Source of the DNA: Selenomonadaceae bacterium
GTDB lineage: Bacteria; Bacillota; Negativicutes; Selenomonadales; Selenomonadaceae
Length of the DNA stretch: 64,000 nt
Direction of reading: 5' to 3'
NCBI GenBank assembly: GCA_017428215.1
Contig: JAFRRH010000045.1
Location: 1-64,000 of the forward strand
Shown here one piece after another: positions 41,708 through 51,545 of this stretch. The notes beneath the pieces were generated by a model that was not told the origin of the DNA, did no database searches, and saw only the letters and a program-made list of their open reading frames with translations. The number at the start of each line of letters is the position of its first letter. Within the stretch, counting starts at the first letter, position 1. The translations under genes were made by a program, and so were the position numbers.

Positions 41708-43405
41708 TCAATTTGGAATGATTATTTCTGCGCTAGGCTTTGAATTCCCTTCAACATTGTAAGGCAGTTCCTTTTGATTTTGCGCGAAACGCTCCCTAAA
41801 TTCTGCAATTTCTTGTTTGAACAGCGGGATATATTTTTCAATCCGCTTTGCCGCCGCCGCTGTCAATTCTGGCAACCGCGTTAAAAGTTCTCGATACCAT
41901 TCCAGACGCTCCAAATAATGTTGGCTCATCAATCTTTCGCGCTTTACGTAAGCATACGCCGCCTCTGCTACCATGCGCCGCAAATTTTTATTTTTAACTA
42001 GCAAGTTGAGCTTGTTAATAAATTCTCTGTCGTCACGATAGATAAAGCCCGTGCGCCCTTCCTCGATACTTTTTGAGTAAACGACTGGCGACGCCAATAC
42101 AACTGCGCCATTGCCCGCACATTCGATAAATTTTAAATCGGACTTTGAACGGTTGAATTCATTATCGCGCAAAGGCAAGAGCGCAATATCCGACGAACGA
42201 ATTGCCGCCTCGTAAACTTCGTAGGAAACAAATTGCCCTTCGTATTTTTTTAAGTCGCCGATGAAAGTTTTATTTTCTGCCTCCAGCGCGTCGAACAAAT
42301 TTTTTCTCGCCAAAATTTTAAACGCGATTTTTTTTCCGTATTGCTTAGCGAATCTGTTGAGAATTGGCAATAGCTCGATAAAATCTCCGTCGCGATTGAG
42401 TGCGCCAAAAAATATCGTTACTGGCTTTTTATGCTTAAACTCGTCGTTAAAATCACGCGGCGGCGGCAATCGGTGAAGTTGATTTGCGAAAACTGTTACA
42501 TTCGGATTAAACTGGCTTAAAAAATCCGCTAAATAAGGCGTCGACGTTTGAATTGCATGCACTGCACGAAAATTTATCCACGCCGTCTTTTTATAATCTT
42601 CCTCCCAAAGTACAGGGTGATCGTCCATTTCCGAGATAAAAAGTATTTCTTTCTGGCGCAAGACTTTAAAAAAATCCAATCCGACTGCAAACGACGGAAA
42701 ACACATGCGCTGATTTATAAAAATCCTGTTCTCGAATTGTTCACGATCAAATAAACGATAAGACTTACCGACATGTGACGACACGATAAAAACGTTCGGT
42801 TCCGCCATGAAAAATGCGTTGGGCATGTGGACGCGACTTGGCGCACAAACCGTTGACTCGCCTATTAACGTTTGAACCAAAGTTTTTTTAGGCGGCTCAC
42901 TTTTATAAGCTGTAAATATGTAAACGAAAACCGACAGCTCCGTTTTTGCAACGTCCGCTATTGACTTCTTAACTTGAATAGGACGAGCGGCATTAAGCGA
43001 ACGCAAAACGGATAAACCCGCGTCTTCAATCGCGTCGCTCAATTCGTCGTGTGTCAACGTGACTTTATATTTTAGAGGCTTGCCCTCAAGAATCGCCGTG
43101 AGATTATCTGCATGCCCTATGTTATCAAGTGTAAAAATCAGCGTGCCATTGAGCTTGAGACGTGTGGCAATTTTTTTTATCATTGCAACGAGTTTTTCAT
43201 TGGCAAGCGTGCCGATAAGAGGACTTTGAACCAAAATTACCTCGAAAATCCCTTTAAGGTCAGTTAAATCTTTAGCGACAGTATATTTACATTCGGGCTG
43301 AATTGCTAAAAATTTTTTCTCCGTCGTCTCAAAATCATCGGGAACGTCGCCTGTAAGTTCAAGCACAGTTTTTGCTCGCGCCGGAATAAATGTTTCAAAA
43401 GTCAT
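41708..43405 (-). CDS. Two-domain protein: methyltransferase-like N-terminus plus GT-B glycosyltransferase
   Basis: In this 565-residue protein, residues 1-165 look like a degraded SAM-methyltransferase fold (KTVLELTGDVPDDF motif I; a VILVQSPLIGTLANEKLVAMIKKIATRLKLNGTLIF post-motif region). Residues about 200-490 are a GT4-like glycosyltransferase (FISEMDDHPVLWE, VTIFFGALNRDGDFIELLPIL, LKFIECAGNGAVVLASPVVY). A helical tail of about 60 residues ends it. The product probably modifies a surface molecule. It lies between another glycosyltransferase (10 nt upstream) and nfeD in the long operon below the exporter genes. Whether the methyltransferase part is active is doubtful. Confidence 0.75.
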   Translation of the reverse strand: MTFETFIPARAKTVLELTGDVPDDFETTEKKFLAIQPECKYTVAKDLTDLKGIFEVILVQSPLIGTLANEKLVAMIKKIATRLKLNGTLIFTLDNIGHADNLTAILEGKPLKYKVTLTHDELSDAIEDAGLSVLRSLNAARPIQVKKSIADVAKTELSVFVYIFTAYKSEPPKKTLVQTLIGESTVCAPSRVHMPNAFFMAEPNVFIVSSHVGKSYRLFDREQFENRIFINQRMCFPSFAVGLDFFKVLRQKEILFISEMDDHPVLWEEDYKKTAWINFRAVHAIQTSTPYLADFLSQFNPNVTVFANQLHRLPPPRDFNDEFKHKKPVTIFFGALNRDGDFIELLPILNRFAKQYGKKIAFKILARKNLFDALEAENKTFIGDLKKYEGQFVSYEVYEAAIRSSDIALLPLRDNEFNRSKSDLKFIECAGNGAVVLASPVVYSKSIEEGRTGFIYRDDREFINKLNLLVKNKNLRRMVAEAAYAYVKRERLMSQHYLERLEWYRELLTRLPELTAAAAKRIEKYIPLFKQEIAEFRERFAQNQKELPYNVEGNSKPSAEIIIPN

Positions 43406-43415
43406 CGCGCAATCC

Positions 43416-44651
43416 TCAACGAACCAAACGATACATTAAATCTTCCTGCGCCTTCATACACTTCATCAGCTCAAAACGTTCTTGAATCGTTTCACGCGCT
43501 GCCGCTCCCAATTTTTTGCCGTATTCGGGGTCGTCAAGAAGTTCCTCAATTTTGCGGGCAATGTGATATGGCGACCTGAACTCTGCAAGTAAACCGTTAA
43601 CGCTATCTTCCATAACCTCTTGAACAGGCGGAGTTTTCGAGCAAACCATAGGACAGGCAAAACTCATAGCCTCTAAACAAGACCAACTAAGCACGAACGG
43701 ACGAGTTAAATAGACGTGACAACTTGACGCTCGTAAAATTTTCTGATAATCACCGCGATTTCTCAAGCCGACAAAGTGCACGCGGTCAGTAGGATAGCCG
43801 CCTTTTTTCTCCTCTTCTTTAAGATAAGTTGTATCCTTAAGCTGTGCGCCGTAACAAATTCTATCTTTGCCAACAACGATAACATGAGTATTCGGGCGGC
43901 GTTCCAAGACGTGGCGAATTGCGTCCATGAAATACGGAAAGCCGCGATAAATTTCAAAACCGCGTGCAACGTAAGTAATAATCTCGGTGCCTTCAGGCAA
44001 ATTAAGTTGAATATCATCAAGCACAAGTCCAGGACGTTTACCGCTTGGGTCGGGCGAACAAAAGCGCGTATCAATGCCCTCGTGAATCACGTTGAGTTTT
44101 GGCTTGTACTCTTCGGGGAATTGCGAGTATTGCCATTGAGTCGGCGTAATTCCCGCGTCGCAAAGCTCCAAGTTCATTAAGTGATGAGCGTTGCGCGTGC
44201 GAATTGAAATGCGATTTCCAAGTTGCGGAACTTCGTCTGGCCACCAATAACAATCGCTGTCCTCAACCAAATAATACCACTCAAAATAGCCGAGAATGGG
44301 AACTTTAGGATACATGTCCTTGCAGTAAAGAGTTGAACCCCAGCCCGTGTGACCGATTATTACATCAGGTTTAACATTGCGCTCTTTAACGAGCCACTCC
44401 ATAGCACGAAGAACGGCTTGCCCTTCAACGACAGCCTCAGCCGCCGGGCGCAATGGTCCACAAGTTTTAATCCAATTTTCCGATTCTTCGCTTGGTTTAG
44501 GATAAAGGGCAAGTGTCACGTTCTTAAGTTGCGCGTTTATCGAATTTTCCTTAGATAAAAAGTAAACGTCATTTTCAGGATTGCTTGCGAGATATGGCGC
44601 AAGATTCAAATACTGCGCGGGGAATGACGGGTGCAAAATAAAAATATTCAC
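43416..44651 (-). CDS. Glycosyltransferase family 4 protein
   Basis: The 411-residue GT-B enzyme begins MNIFILHPSFPAQYLNLAPYL, has a central HEGIDTRFCSPDPS linker and ITYVARGFEIYRGFPYFMDAI. Its donor-binding C-terminal part is HVYLTRPFVLSWSCLEAMSFACPMVCSKTPPVQEVMEDSVNGLLAEF with the usual E..E arrangement. It resembles glycosyltransferases of the type found with glycosylated S-layer or secreted proteins. It starts 18 nt after the exporter ATPase gene. Its acceptor is not known, but association with a type I exporter hints at a secreted or surface protein. Confidence 0.85.
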   Translation of the reverse strand: MNIFILHPSFPAQYLNLAPYLASNPENDVYFLSKENSINAQLKNVTLALYPKPSEESENWIKTCGPLRPAAEAVVEGQAVLRAMEWLVKERNVKPDVIIGHTGWGSTLYCKDMYPKVPILGYFEWYYLVEDSDCYWWPDEVPQLGNRISIRTRNAHHLMNLELCDAGITPTQWQYSQFPEEYKPKLNVIHEGIDTRFCSPDPSGKRPGLVLDDIQLNLPEGTEIITYVARGFEIYRGFPYFMDAIRHVLERRPNTHVIVVGKDRICYGAQLKDTTYLKEEEKKGGYPTDRVHFVGLRNRGDYQKILRASSCHVYLTRPFVLSWSCLEAMSFACPMVCSKTPPVQEVMEDSVNGLLAEFRSPYHIARKIEELLDDPEYGKKLGAAARETIQERFELMKCMKAQEDLMYRLVR

Positions 44652-44669
44652 GAAAAAATCTCTCCTTTA

Positions 44670-46967
44670 TTATCCCATTTGAGCTTGATGAAGTTTAGCG
44701 TAGACGCCGTTGCGTTTCATTAATTCATCATGAGTACCCGCCTCGATTATGCGTCCTTTGTCGATAACAATAATCGCGTCGCAGTCTCGAACAGTCGACA
44801 GGCGGTGAGCAATCATTAACATTGTACGCCCACGAGAAATCGGCTCAATATTATTCATGATGATATTTTCGGATTCGTAGTCGAGAGCAGAAGTTGCTTC
44901 GTCGAAAATCAAAATGCGGGGATTAGAAATCAACGCACGAGCGATAGCAATTCTTTGGCGTTGACCGCCGCTAAGCATACTTCCGCGTTCACCGACAAAA
45001 CTATCGTAGCCGTGCTGGAATTGACTAATAAATTCATCTGCGCCCGCCAATTTTGCCGCATTAACAATTTCTTCATGCGTAGCGTTCGGGGCGGCTATGC
45101 GAATATTTTCCTCAATCGAACCACTGAAAAGCATGCTATCTTGCAACACGACGCCGATTTGCCGCCTAAGCCACGCCGGCTCAACCTGTGCAATATCAAC
45201 GCCGTCAATTAAAATGCGTCCCGTGTCAGGCAGATAAAGTCGCTGAATTAATTTAGTTAATGTAGATTTGCCCGAACCGGAGCGACCGACGATACCGACT
45301 TTCATGCCGGCGGGAATTCTAATGTTGACGTTATCGAGAACTTTGCCGCCCTCTTCCGTGTAGCTGAACGCTAATTTTTCCATAGCAATTTCGCCGCGCA
45401 GGCTCGGCAATGTCGTGCGCGAAGGATTAAACGCAGGCTCGGTGTCCTCGTCCATAATATCTGAAAGTCTTTCCATTGAAACGCGAACTTTTTGAAAATC
45501 TTGCCACTGATTAATTAGACGCATAATCGGACCGATTAATTGTCCCGCAATCATTTGGAATGCAATCAATTCACCAACTGTAATATCGCCTTCCATGACA
45601 TAATAAGCACCAATCCACAAAATTACTAGATTGAAAATACTAAAGAAGAACGAGCCGATTGAGTTCGCGATATTTGCCAAATTGACAACATCGAGGGAGG
45701 CTTTAACCAAACGAGCAAGCATTTCTTCATAGCGGCGAATAAAATTATTTTCTACACTTGTCGCTTTGACTGTATGAATACCGGTTATCGTCTCAATAAG
45801 GAAGGAACGATTTTCACTAGCTATTAAAAATCTTTCGTTGATAAGACGTTTAAAAATCGGCGCGACGATTAAATTTAATAGCACGAACATCGGAATCATA
45901 ACCAAAACGACCAGGCTAAGCATTCGGCTGTAGTATAGGAACATAACTCCGAAATAAAACACCGCGAAGACAATATCAAGAATAATTGTAAGGCTTACAC
46001 CCGTCATAAAATTCCGCAAAGTTTCTAGCTCGCCAATACGTGATACAACATCGCCAACTTGCCACTTTTGAAAGTAGCTTATAGGGAGCGACGTGATATT
46101 TTTGTATAAGCGCGAACTCAATACCACGTCCATTTTGCTCGTTATGTTCGCGAATAAATATGTACGCAATCCTGTCATTATTTGCTGGAATAGCGTACAT
46201 ATAATCATTCCCAGAACTAAAATATCTAATGCGTCCGCTGCTCTGTGCACCAAAACTTTGTCGATAATATTTTGCACAAAGAACGGAGATGCCAAACCTA
46301 AGACTTGCAACAGGAATGACAAGAATAAAACATTTTGCAAAAGGGACGTATACTTCGACAAAACTGGAATGAACCATTTAAAGCCGAATTTGCTTTTCTT
46401 TTTGTCGAGTTCAAAACGGCGCGTGAAAAGTATCGCTTCGCCATTCCAATCCAGCAAAAGTTTGTAGCGGTCAACTTTAACGGGTTGTTGCGAGAAAGCA
46501 GGATCCATTACATAAATATTCCCGTCGCGGATTGTAGTGATGACTACACTTCTGCCCGAACGCAATCTGATTAACACTGGATAAACTAGCCTATCCAAGT
46601 CGGCTTCTTTTAGCCCCTCGTATTTGCGAGCTTTTAACTTCAATTCGCGAGCAGCTCTAACAAGTGTCGTAATATCAACACTACCCGCTCTAAGGACATA
46701 AGCGCGTTCTAATTGTCGATAATCAGCAGGAATATTGTAGTATTTAGCAATAGCAACAAGGCAAGCAATTCCCGTGTCAATACCGTTTACTATGCCGCCG
46801 TCTTCTTGCTCAGCTTCATATTCGGTGCCGAGAGCATATACTGTTTCATATTCGCTACTATAGAGATCTTTTTTGCTTACATCTTGCTCGTCAGATTTTT
46901 GCGGTGCTTGTCCTTTAGCAAGAACTATTTTTTTGTCGTCGGGATTAGGATTTTTATTTTCCGCCAT
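44670..46967 (-). CDS. Type I secretion ABC transporter B (HlyB type, C39-like domain)
   Basis: The 765-residue protein has an N-terminal C39-like domain (about 55-185) in which the active-site Cys is replaced: DTGIACLVAI instead of the DCG pattern, so it binds rather than cleaves, as in HlyB. A six-helix exporter domain follows (about 200-500), then an ATPase with [36 protein letters not shown] and ILIFDEATSALDYES. It starts 3 nt after HlyD. It probably forms an inner-membrane exporter with the HlyD gene. No substrate or outer-membrane TolC gene is present nearby. Confidence 0.92.
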   Translation of the reverse strand: MAENKNPNPDDKKIVLAKGQAPQKSDEQDVSKKDLYSSEYETVYALGTEYEAEQEDGGIVNGIDTGIACLVAIAKYYNIPADYRQLERAYVLRAGSVDITTLVRAARELKLKARKYEGLKEADLDRLVYPVLIRLRSGRSVVITTIRDGNIYVMDPAFSQQPVKVDRYKLLLDWNGEAILFTRRFELDKKKSKFGFKWFIPVLSKYTSLLQNVLFLSFLLQVLGLASPFFVQNIIDKVLVHRAADALDILVLGMIICTLFQQIMTGLRTYLFANITSKMDVVLSSRLYKNITSLPISYFQKWQVGDVVSRIGELETLRNFMTGVSLTIILDIVFAVFYFGVMFLYYSRMLSLVVLVMIPMFVLLNLIVAPIFKRLINERFLIASENRSFLIETITGIHTVKATSVENNFIRRYEEMLARLVKASLDVVNLANIANSIGSFFFSIFNLVILWIGAYYVMEGDITVGELIAFQMIAGQLIGPIMRLINQWQDFQKVRVSMERLSDIMDEDTEPAFNPSRTTLPSLRGEIAMEKLAFSYTEEGGKVLDNVNIRIPAGMKVGIVGRSGSGKSTLTKLIQRLYLPDTGRILIDGVDIAQVEPAWLRRQIGVVLQDSMLFSGSIEENIRIAAPNATHEEIVNAAKLAGADEFISQFQHGYDSFVGERGSMLSGGQRQRIAIARALISNPRILIFDEATSALDYESENIIMNNIEPISRGRTMLMIAHRLSTVRDCDAIIVIDKGRIIEAGTHDELMKRNGVYAKLHQAQMG

Positions 46968-46970
46968 AAA

Positions 46971-48326
46971 TCACCGCTCCCTTAAAGCTTCGGACGTATA
47001 GCGGCGGAACGGATCGAGGAAGAAGTCAATAATTCTCTTCTCCTTAATTTTAATTTCCGCGCTAACATTCATGCCGACTTCCAATTTTGCTGGTTGTCCG
47101 TAGACAGTAATATCGTTGCTCGTCGGGTCGAGGAGGAGTTTATATTTCATGTAGCGTAATTGGTCGCTGGGTTCATTGACGGCGTCCGCGCTAATTTCCA
47201 TAACTTCCGCTTTATACATGCCGAACTTTTGGAAATTGAACGTCTCAACTTTAACTTCCGCTTCTTGCCCAACTTTGATAAAACCAATATCCTTGTTGTC
47301 CGCATAAACTTCAAACTCAAGTTTAGCATCTTCAGGAACAATCTGCATTAAAGGTTGCGCGTCCGTGACGATACCGCCGAGCGTGTGAATATTCAAGTTG
47401 TAAACACGACCTGTAATCGGCGCGTAAATCGTTGCCATGCGCGAATCTTCGTCAGCCTTTTTGATAGACTCTGTGACGGTGTAATATTCTTTTTTAGCCT
47501 CGACGAGAGCAGTCATTATGTCTTTGTGATAAGCGGCGTCGACGTTGGCTAAGTTTTGTTGCGCCTCAGCAATTTCAGCTTTTATGCTGTTAATTGAATC
47601 TAATTCTGCTTGAGCATTTTTGGCGTATTCAATCGTGGAGCTTTGCTGTTCAAGAAGTTGGAATTCGGCGATTGCATTTTGCTCCCTCAACTCCAAAAGG
47701 CGTGCTTCTTTTTCCTGTTGAATAGCTAAAACTTCCGCATATTTCTCGTAGGAGGCTTGCGTTGCTTGAAGTCTAGCTATTTTCTGATCAATAACGTCCA
47801 CGCGACTTTGGCGTTGCGTGCGATAATCGGACGTGCGACTTTGATAAAGAGCCATTTCCGCCGCCAAATCGTGCGCCTCAAGGTCGGGATCTTCTTCCGG
47901 CACAAAAGGCTGTTGTGTAAGTTCAGCAGTCAATCGCTGAATGTCAAGCTTGTAATAGGCGGCGCGTTTCTTTAAGCTGTCATAATCTGCCGTAGTAGTC
48001 GTCGGATCGAGGATAACTAATACATCGCCCTCTTGAACGAGTTGCCCTTCCTCGACATTAATTTCTTTGACTATACCTTTGTTCTTGACTTGAATAGTTT
48101 TAATTTGTCCGGAAGGAATAACTTTACCTGCGGCAACTGCTACTTCATTAATGTGCCCCAAAATTGACCAAGCCAACGCGATGACGACTAAAAGCAAAAC
48201 CGACCACATAACTAATCGTCCCGTCGGCGAAGGTGGTGTTTCTGTTACTTCTAATATCGCTGGCAAGAATTCGGTTTCTTTTTCTCGTTCTTCCCCGCGA
48301 GTAAGCCATTTAAAAAATTTGCCCAT
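46971..48326 (-). CDS. HlyD-family periplasmic adaptor protein
   Basis: The 451-residue membrane fusion protein has a cytoplasmic basic N-terminus (GKFFKWLTRGEER), one membrane segment (VMWSVLLLVVIALAWSILG, about 35-54), a split biotinyl-lipoyl domain (IKEINVEEGQLVQEGDVLVIL and GRVYNLNIHTLGGIV), two long coiled-coil arms, and the C-terminal beta domain. It links exporter ATPase and an outer-membrane channel. The ATG at 48326 is favoured by AGAGGTT; the stop of the upstream exporter lies 4 nt away. It is flanked by two ABC exporters. Confidence 0.95.
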   Translation of the reverse strand: MGKFFKWLTRGEEREKETEFLPAILEVTETPPSPTGRLVMWSVLLLVVIALAWSILGHINEVAVAAGKVIPSGQIKTIQVKNKGIVKEINVEEGQLVQEGDVLVILDPTTTTADYDSLKKRAAYYKLDIQRLTAELTQQPFVPEEDPDLEAHDLAAEMALYQSRTSDYRTQRQSRVDVIDQKIARLQATQASYEKYAEVLAIQQEKEARLLELREQNAIAEFQLLEQQSSTIEYAKNAQAELDSINSIKAEIAEAQQNLANVDAAYHKDIMTALVEAKKEYYTVTESIKKADEDSRMATIYAPITGRVYNLNIHTLGGIVTDAQPLMQIVPEDAKLEFEVYADNKDIGFIKVGQEAEVKVETFNFQKFGMYKAEVMEISADAVNEPSDQLRYMKYKLLLDPTSNDITVYGQPAKLEVGMNVSAEIKIKEKRIIDFFLDPFRRYTSEALRER

Positions 48327-48330
48327 TGTT

Positions 48331-50466
48331 TTAACCTCTGCTTTCTTGCTGATCGTAAAGATAACGATAAAGTCCACCGTGATTCATCAGCTGTTCATGC
48401 GTGCCGCTTTCGACGATTTCGCCTTTGTCAACGACGATAATTTTATCGCAACGACGCACCGCGCTCAATCTGTGAGCAATAATAAGCATTGTTCTTTTTG
48501 CCCCGATTGCGCCCATGTTGTTAAAAATAATTCTTTCGGATTCGTAGTCAAGAGCACTGGTTGCCTCGTCGAAAATTAAAATTGGCGGATTGGCAAGTAG
48601 TGCACGAGCAATAGCCACGCGCTGACGTTGACCGCCAGAGAGTGAATCGCCACGCTCGCCAACTTTAGTATCGTAACCTTCTTTAAGCTCCAAAATAAAA
48701 TCATGAGCACCGGCAAGCCGCGCCGCACGAATAATTTCGTCCATAGTAGCAGTTGGGCGGCTTATTGCAATGTTGTCGCGCACGCTGGAGTTGAACAGAT
48801 AATTTTCTTGCATTACGACGCCGATTTGATCCCTAAGCCATGAAAGATTTGCCTCACGAGTATTGATACCGCCAACAACGATTTGACCTTCTTCAGGAAT
48901 ATAGAGGTTTTGAACCAAATTTGTTAAGGTAGATTTACCAGAACCAGAGCGTCCGACTATACCGACTTTTTGACCGGGCTGAACAGTTAAATTTATATGT
49001 TTCAAGACTTGCGGCAAATCTACACGGTATCGGAAGGAAACATCTTTAAACTCAATCGCACCGTCAATTCTCTCGTCGCCACGCTTGCCCATTTCCTGAA
49101 CAACCGGTTCCATTGGCGTATTCAAAATATCTCCAATAAGTTGGAGTGAGAATTGAAGCATGAAAAGTTGCCACCACATCATTAAAAGCTGTGTTAAAGG
49201 TCCAGTTGCCTGTCTTGAAATCATTTGGAAGGCAATTAATTGGCCGAGAGTGAATTCACCGTTCATGACCATATTACCGCCATACCAGAGAATTCCAAGA
49301 GAAACTAGCGCATCAGCAAGTCCTCTATAGCCGGTAAGAAATACCATAAACTTTTGCATTTCAAATTGTGTACGGATATAACGCGATACTAAATTTTCCC
49401 ATTTATTGACGAATTGTGGTTCTACAGCTAACGCTTTAACTGTTTCAACGTTGGTAATGGATTCGATCATAAAAGAGCTATAAGCTACTCTTGCACGCCA
49501 AATATTTTGCATTTTTCGCATTATAATTGGCATAGCCACAATTTGAATCATATAAAGAGGGAATATAGTTATTGCTATTAAAGTTAACTCCACTGAGTAC
49601 CACAACATAAAAGCGACAAATACTATCGAGAATATTGCATCAAGCACTGCCATTAGTCCGGAGCCTGTAAAAAAGCTACGAACACGCTCTAGCATATCCA
49701 TACGCATAAGTATTTCACCGACGCGCCGCCGTTCATAATAAGGCAGTGGCAATGAAATTAAGTGACGAAACAGCCTTGTCCCCAAAATTGCGTCGAGTTT
49801 GTTTGTCGTGTGATTAAGTATGTAAGTTTTCAGCGCGGTTAAAAGCGATTGCATTGCGAAGAAAAACACCATACTATAACCGATAACTGTAAGCGTAGAT
49901 AAGCCGTTATTACCGATAACTTTGTCTATGATAACCTGCGTAATAAGCGGAAAAACAATGCCCATTACTTGGAGAAATAGAGACGCTACTACAACTTCCA
50001 TTAGCGGCTTTTTGTAACGCGTAATAACTCTTAAGAACCAATCGAGGTTGTATTGTTTTTTAAAGTAAGCCCAATTAAAGCCAGCCGAGAAAATCATCAT
50101 CTCGTTTGTCCAGCTTTCCAAGAATTCCTTCATTGGAATAGCTTTAGGCTTAGTTTCTCGTGGATCAATCGCCAAAACAACGTCTTCGTTCGTGCTACCG
50201 ATTGCTATATATGCGCCGTCGTGCATTTTGACAACGGCAGGATATTCAATCTCGCGAAATTCATCGACGGTTGGGCGAATAATCGAGCTATTGACTCTGT
50301 ATTTTTTCAATAACTTACTGAGTTTTTCCCAGTTTAGTTTGTCATCGGTTTCGGGGTTTTCGTCGTAAACTTTTTGCAAATCCTTCACACCGAAATGTTG
50401 CAAAACTTTTATGATAGAAATTATCCCTGTACGGTCCTTGGGGGGCAAGGATTTATTTTCGGGCAT
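48331..50466 (-). CDS. Type I secretion ABC transporter A (HlyB type, degenerate C39 domain)
   Basis: The 711-residue protein has an N-terminal C39-like region (about 1-130) with no active-site Cys, six transmembrane helices (about 145-430), and a complete nucleotide-binding domain: [51 protein letters not shown]. It is the first gene of the operon with HlyD and exporter B. The two exporters have similar ATPase domains but different N-termini, so they may form a heterodimer or serve different substrates. GGGAGAC lies upstream of the ATG with longer than usual spacing. Confidence 0.92.
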   Translation of the reverse strand: MPENKSLPPKDRTGIISIIKVLQHFGVKDLQKVYDENPETDDKLNWEKLSKLLKKYRVNSSIIRPTVDEFREIEYPAVVKMHDGAYIAIGSTNEDVVLAIDPRETKPKAIPMKEFLESWTNEMMIFSAGFNWAYFKKQYNLDWFLRVITRYKKPLMEVVVASLFLQVMGIVFPLITQVIIDKVIGNNGLSTLTVIGYSMVFFFAMQSLLTALKTYILNHTTNKLDAILGTRLFRHLISLPLPYYERRRVGEILMRMDMLERVRSFFTGSGLMAVLDAIFSIVFVAFMLWYSVELTLIAITIFPLYMIQIVAMPIIMRKMQNIWRARVAYSSFMIESITNVETVKALAVEPQFVNKWENLVSRYIRTQFEMQKFMVFLTGYRGLADALVSLGILWYGGNMVMNGEFTLGQLIAFQMISRQATGPLTQLLMMWWQLFMLQFSLQLIGDILNTPMEPVVQEMGKRGDERIDGAIEFKDVSFRYRVDLPQVLKHINLTVQPGQKVGIVGRSGSGKSTLTNLVQNLYIPEEGQIVVGGINTREANLSWLRDQIGVVMQENYLFNSSVRDNIAISRPTATMDEIIRAARLAGAHDFILELKEGYDTKVGERGDSLSGGQRQRVAIARALLANPPILIFDEATSALDYESERIIFNNMGAIGAKRTMLIIAHRLSAVRRCDKIIVVDKGEIVESGTHEQLMNHGGLYRYLYDQQESRG

Positions 50467-50557
50467 ATTGCATACATGTCTCCCTTCAATTTTTCATTCT
50501 ATAATCGATTATGAATTACGATTGTTAAACGCAGATTAGAAATAATTTTTCATTCAC

Positions 50558-50592
50558 GAAAAAACCGCCGTCAACGAAGACAGCGGCTTTTT
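50558..50592 (-). terminator. Terminator after rpsU
   Basis: On the minus strand CCGCTGTC and GACGGCGG form the stem with a TTCGTT loop, followed by TTTTTTCG. Confidence 0.9.
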
Positions 50593-50609
50593 GTGATTGT
50601 CGATAAAGA

Positions 50610-50789
50610 TTAACGATACTTCCGCTTGCGAGCCGCCTCCGATTTTTTCTTGCGGCGTACGCTCGGCTTTTCGTAATGTTCACGCTTGCGAACTTCGGCG
50701 AGCGTGCCCGCCTTTTGACAGGTACGCTTAAAGCGGCGGAGAGCACTGTCTATGGATTCGTTTTTCCCAACTTTGACTTCATTGGCCAT
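50610..50789 (-). CDS. rpsU: 30S ribosomal protein S21
   Basis: A short gene of 59 codons: the protein starts [20 protein letters not shown], then [20 protein letters not shown], and ends in the Lys/Arg-rich tail [10 protein letters not shown]. These match bacterial S21, which binds the small subunit near the anti-Shine-Dalgarno sequence. GGAGGGAGGGATATTGA precedes the ATG. A consensus-like promoter is at 50838-50866 and a terminator follows, so it is probably a single-gene unit. Confidence 0.96.
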   Translation of the reverse strand: MANEVKVGKNESIDSALRRFKRTCQKAGTLAEVRKREHYEKPSVRRKKKSEAARKRKYR

Positions 50790-50837
50790 TCAATATCCCT
50801 CCCTCCGCTTGATACTAGAATATTCGATTGCCCGCGT

Positions 50838-50866
50838 ATTTTAACACGCAACCTTTTAATCGTCAA
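50838..50866 (-). promoter_or_regulatory. Promoter of rpsU
   Basis: On the minus strand TTGACG (50861-50866), 17-nt spacer and TAAAAT (50838-50843) lie 49 nt before the rpsU start, in the gap after hpf. Confidence 0.8.
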
Positions 50867-50885
50867 CGGCGACAATAAAATTAAA

Positions 50886-51431
50886 TCAACCATCGAACTC
50901 CAAAAGCCCATAGGCTCCTGCCGTGCGCTTGTAGACAACGCAAATTTGTTCGGTCTGCGCGTCGCGGAAAACGAAAAACGTATGGTTGAGCAAATTCATC
51001 TGCATGATAGCTTCCTGCACGTCCATAGGTTTCACGACAAAGTGTTTCGTCTTGACAACGGGATATTCGCCCTCGTCCTCGCGCTCAACTTGAACTTTGG
51101 ATTCAGCGAACGCTTCCGACCGCATGCCGCCATTGCGAAAACGCCGTTCGAGTTTTGTCTTCTGCTTGTGAATTTGGCGTTCAAGTTTCTCAACGACCAA
51201 ATCAATCGAGGTGTACATATCCAAATTAGATTCCTGCCCGCGCAGAATAAGCCCTCCGCGCACTTCCGCCGTGACCTCGACAATCTGCCTGTCTTTTTCG
51301 ACCGAGAGTAAAACGGAAATTTCGTCCATGTTGTCGAAGTACTTCGTAATTTTGCCGACGCGCTTTTCCACGTATTCGCGCAACGGCTGAGTGATTTCGA
51401 TGTTTTTGCCTCTGATGTTGAATGTTGCCAT
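50886..51431 (-). CDS. hpf: Ribosome hibernation promoting factor, long form
   Basis: The 181-residue protein has the N-terminal S30AE domain (MATFNIRGKNIEITQPLREYVEKRVGKITKYF split over residues 1-32) and the C-terminal dimerisation domain of long HPF (YPVVKTKHFVVKPMDVQEAIMQMNLLNHTFFVFRDAQTEQICVVYKR). Long HPF makes 100S ribosome dimers in stationary phase. The ATG at 51431 is the family start; AAGGAGTTG lies upstream. It is followed by rpsU with a separate promoter. Confidence 0.96.
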   Translation of the reverse strand: MATFNIRGKNIEITQPLREYVEKRVGKITKYFDNMDEISVLLSVEKDRQIVEVTAEVRGGLILRGQESNLDMYTSIDLVVEKLERQIHKQKTKLERRFRNGGMRSEAFAESKVQVEREDEGEYPVVKTKHFVVKPMDVQEAIMQMNLLNHTFFVFRDAQTEQICVVYKRTAGAYGLLEFDG

Positions 51432-51507
51432 GATCAAGCAACTCCTTCCGCTCTTGCCGAATGTGTTTGCTTTTATATTCTGCGCGGCGGCGATAATTCC
51501 TTTAAAG

Positions 51508-51542
51508 CAAAAAAATTTTAGCCCTCCGAAATTGGAAGGCTA
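51508..51542 (-). terminator. Terminator after the histidine kinase gene
   Basis: On the minus strand AGCCTTCC and GGAGGGCT form the stem, followed by AAAATTTTTTT. It ends the autotransporter/two-component operon. Confidence 0.88.
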
Positions 51543-51545
51543 AGT

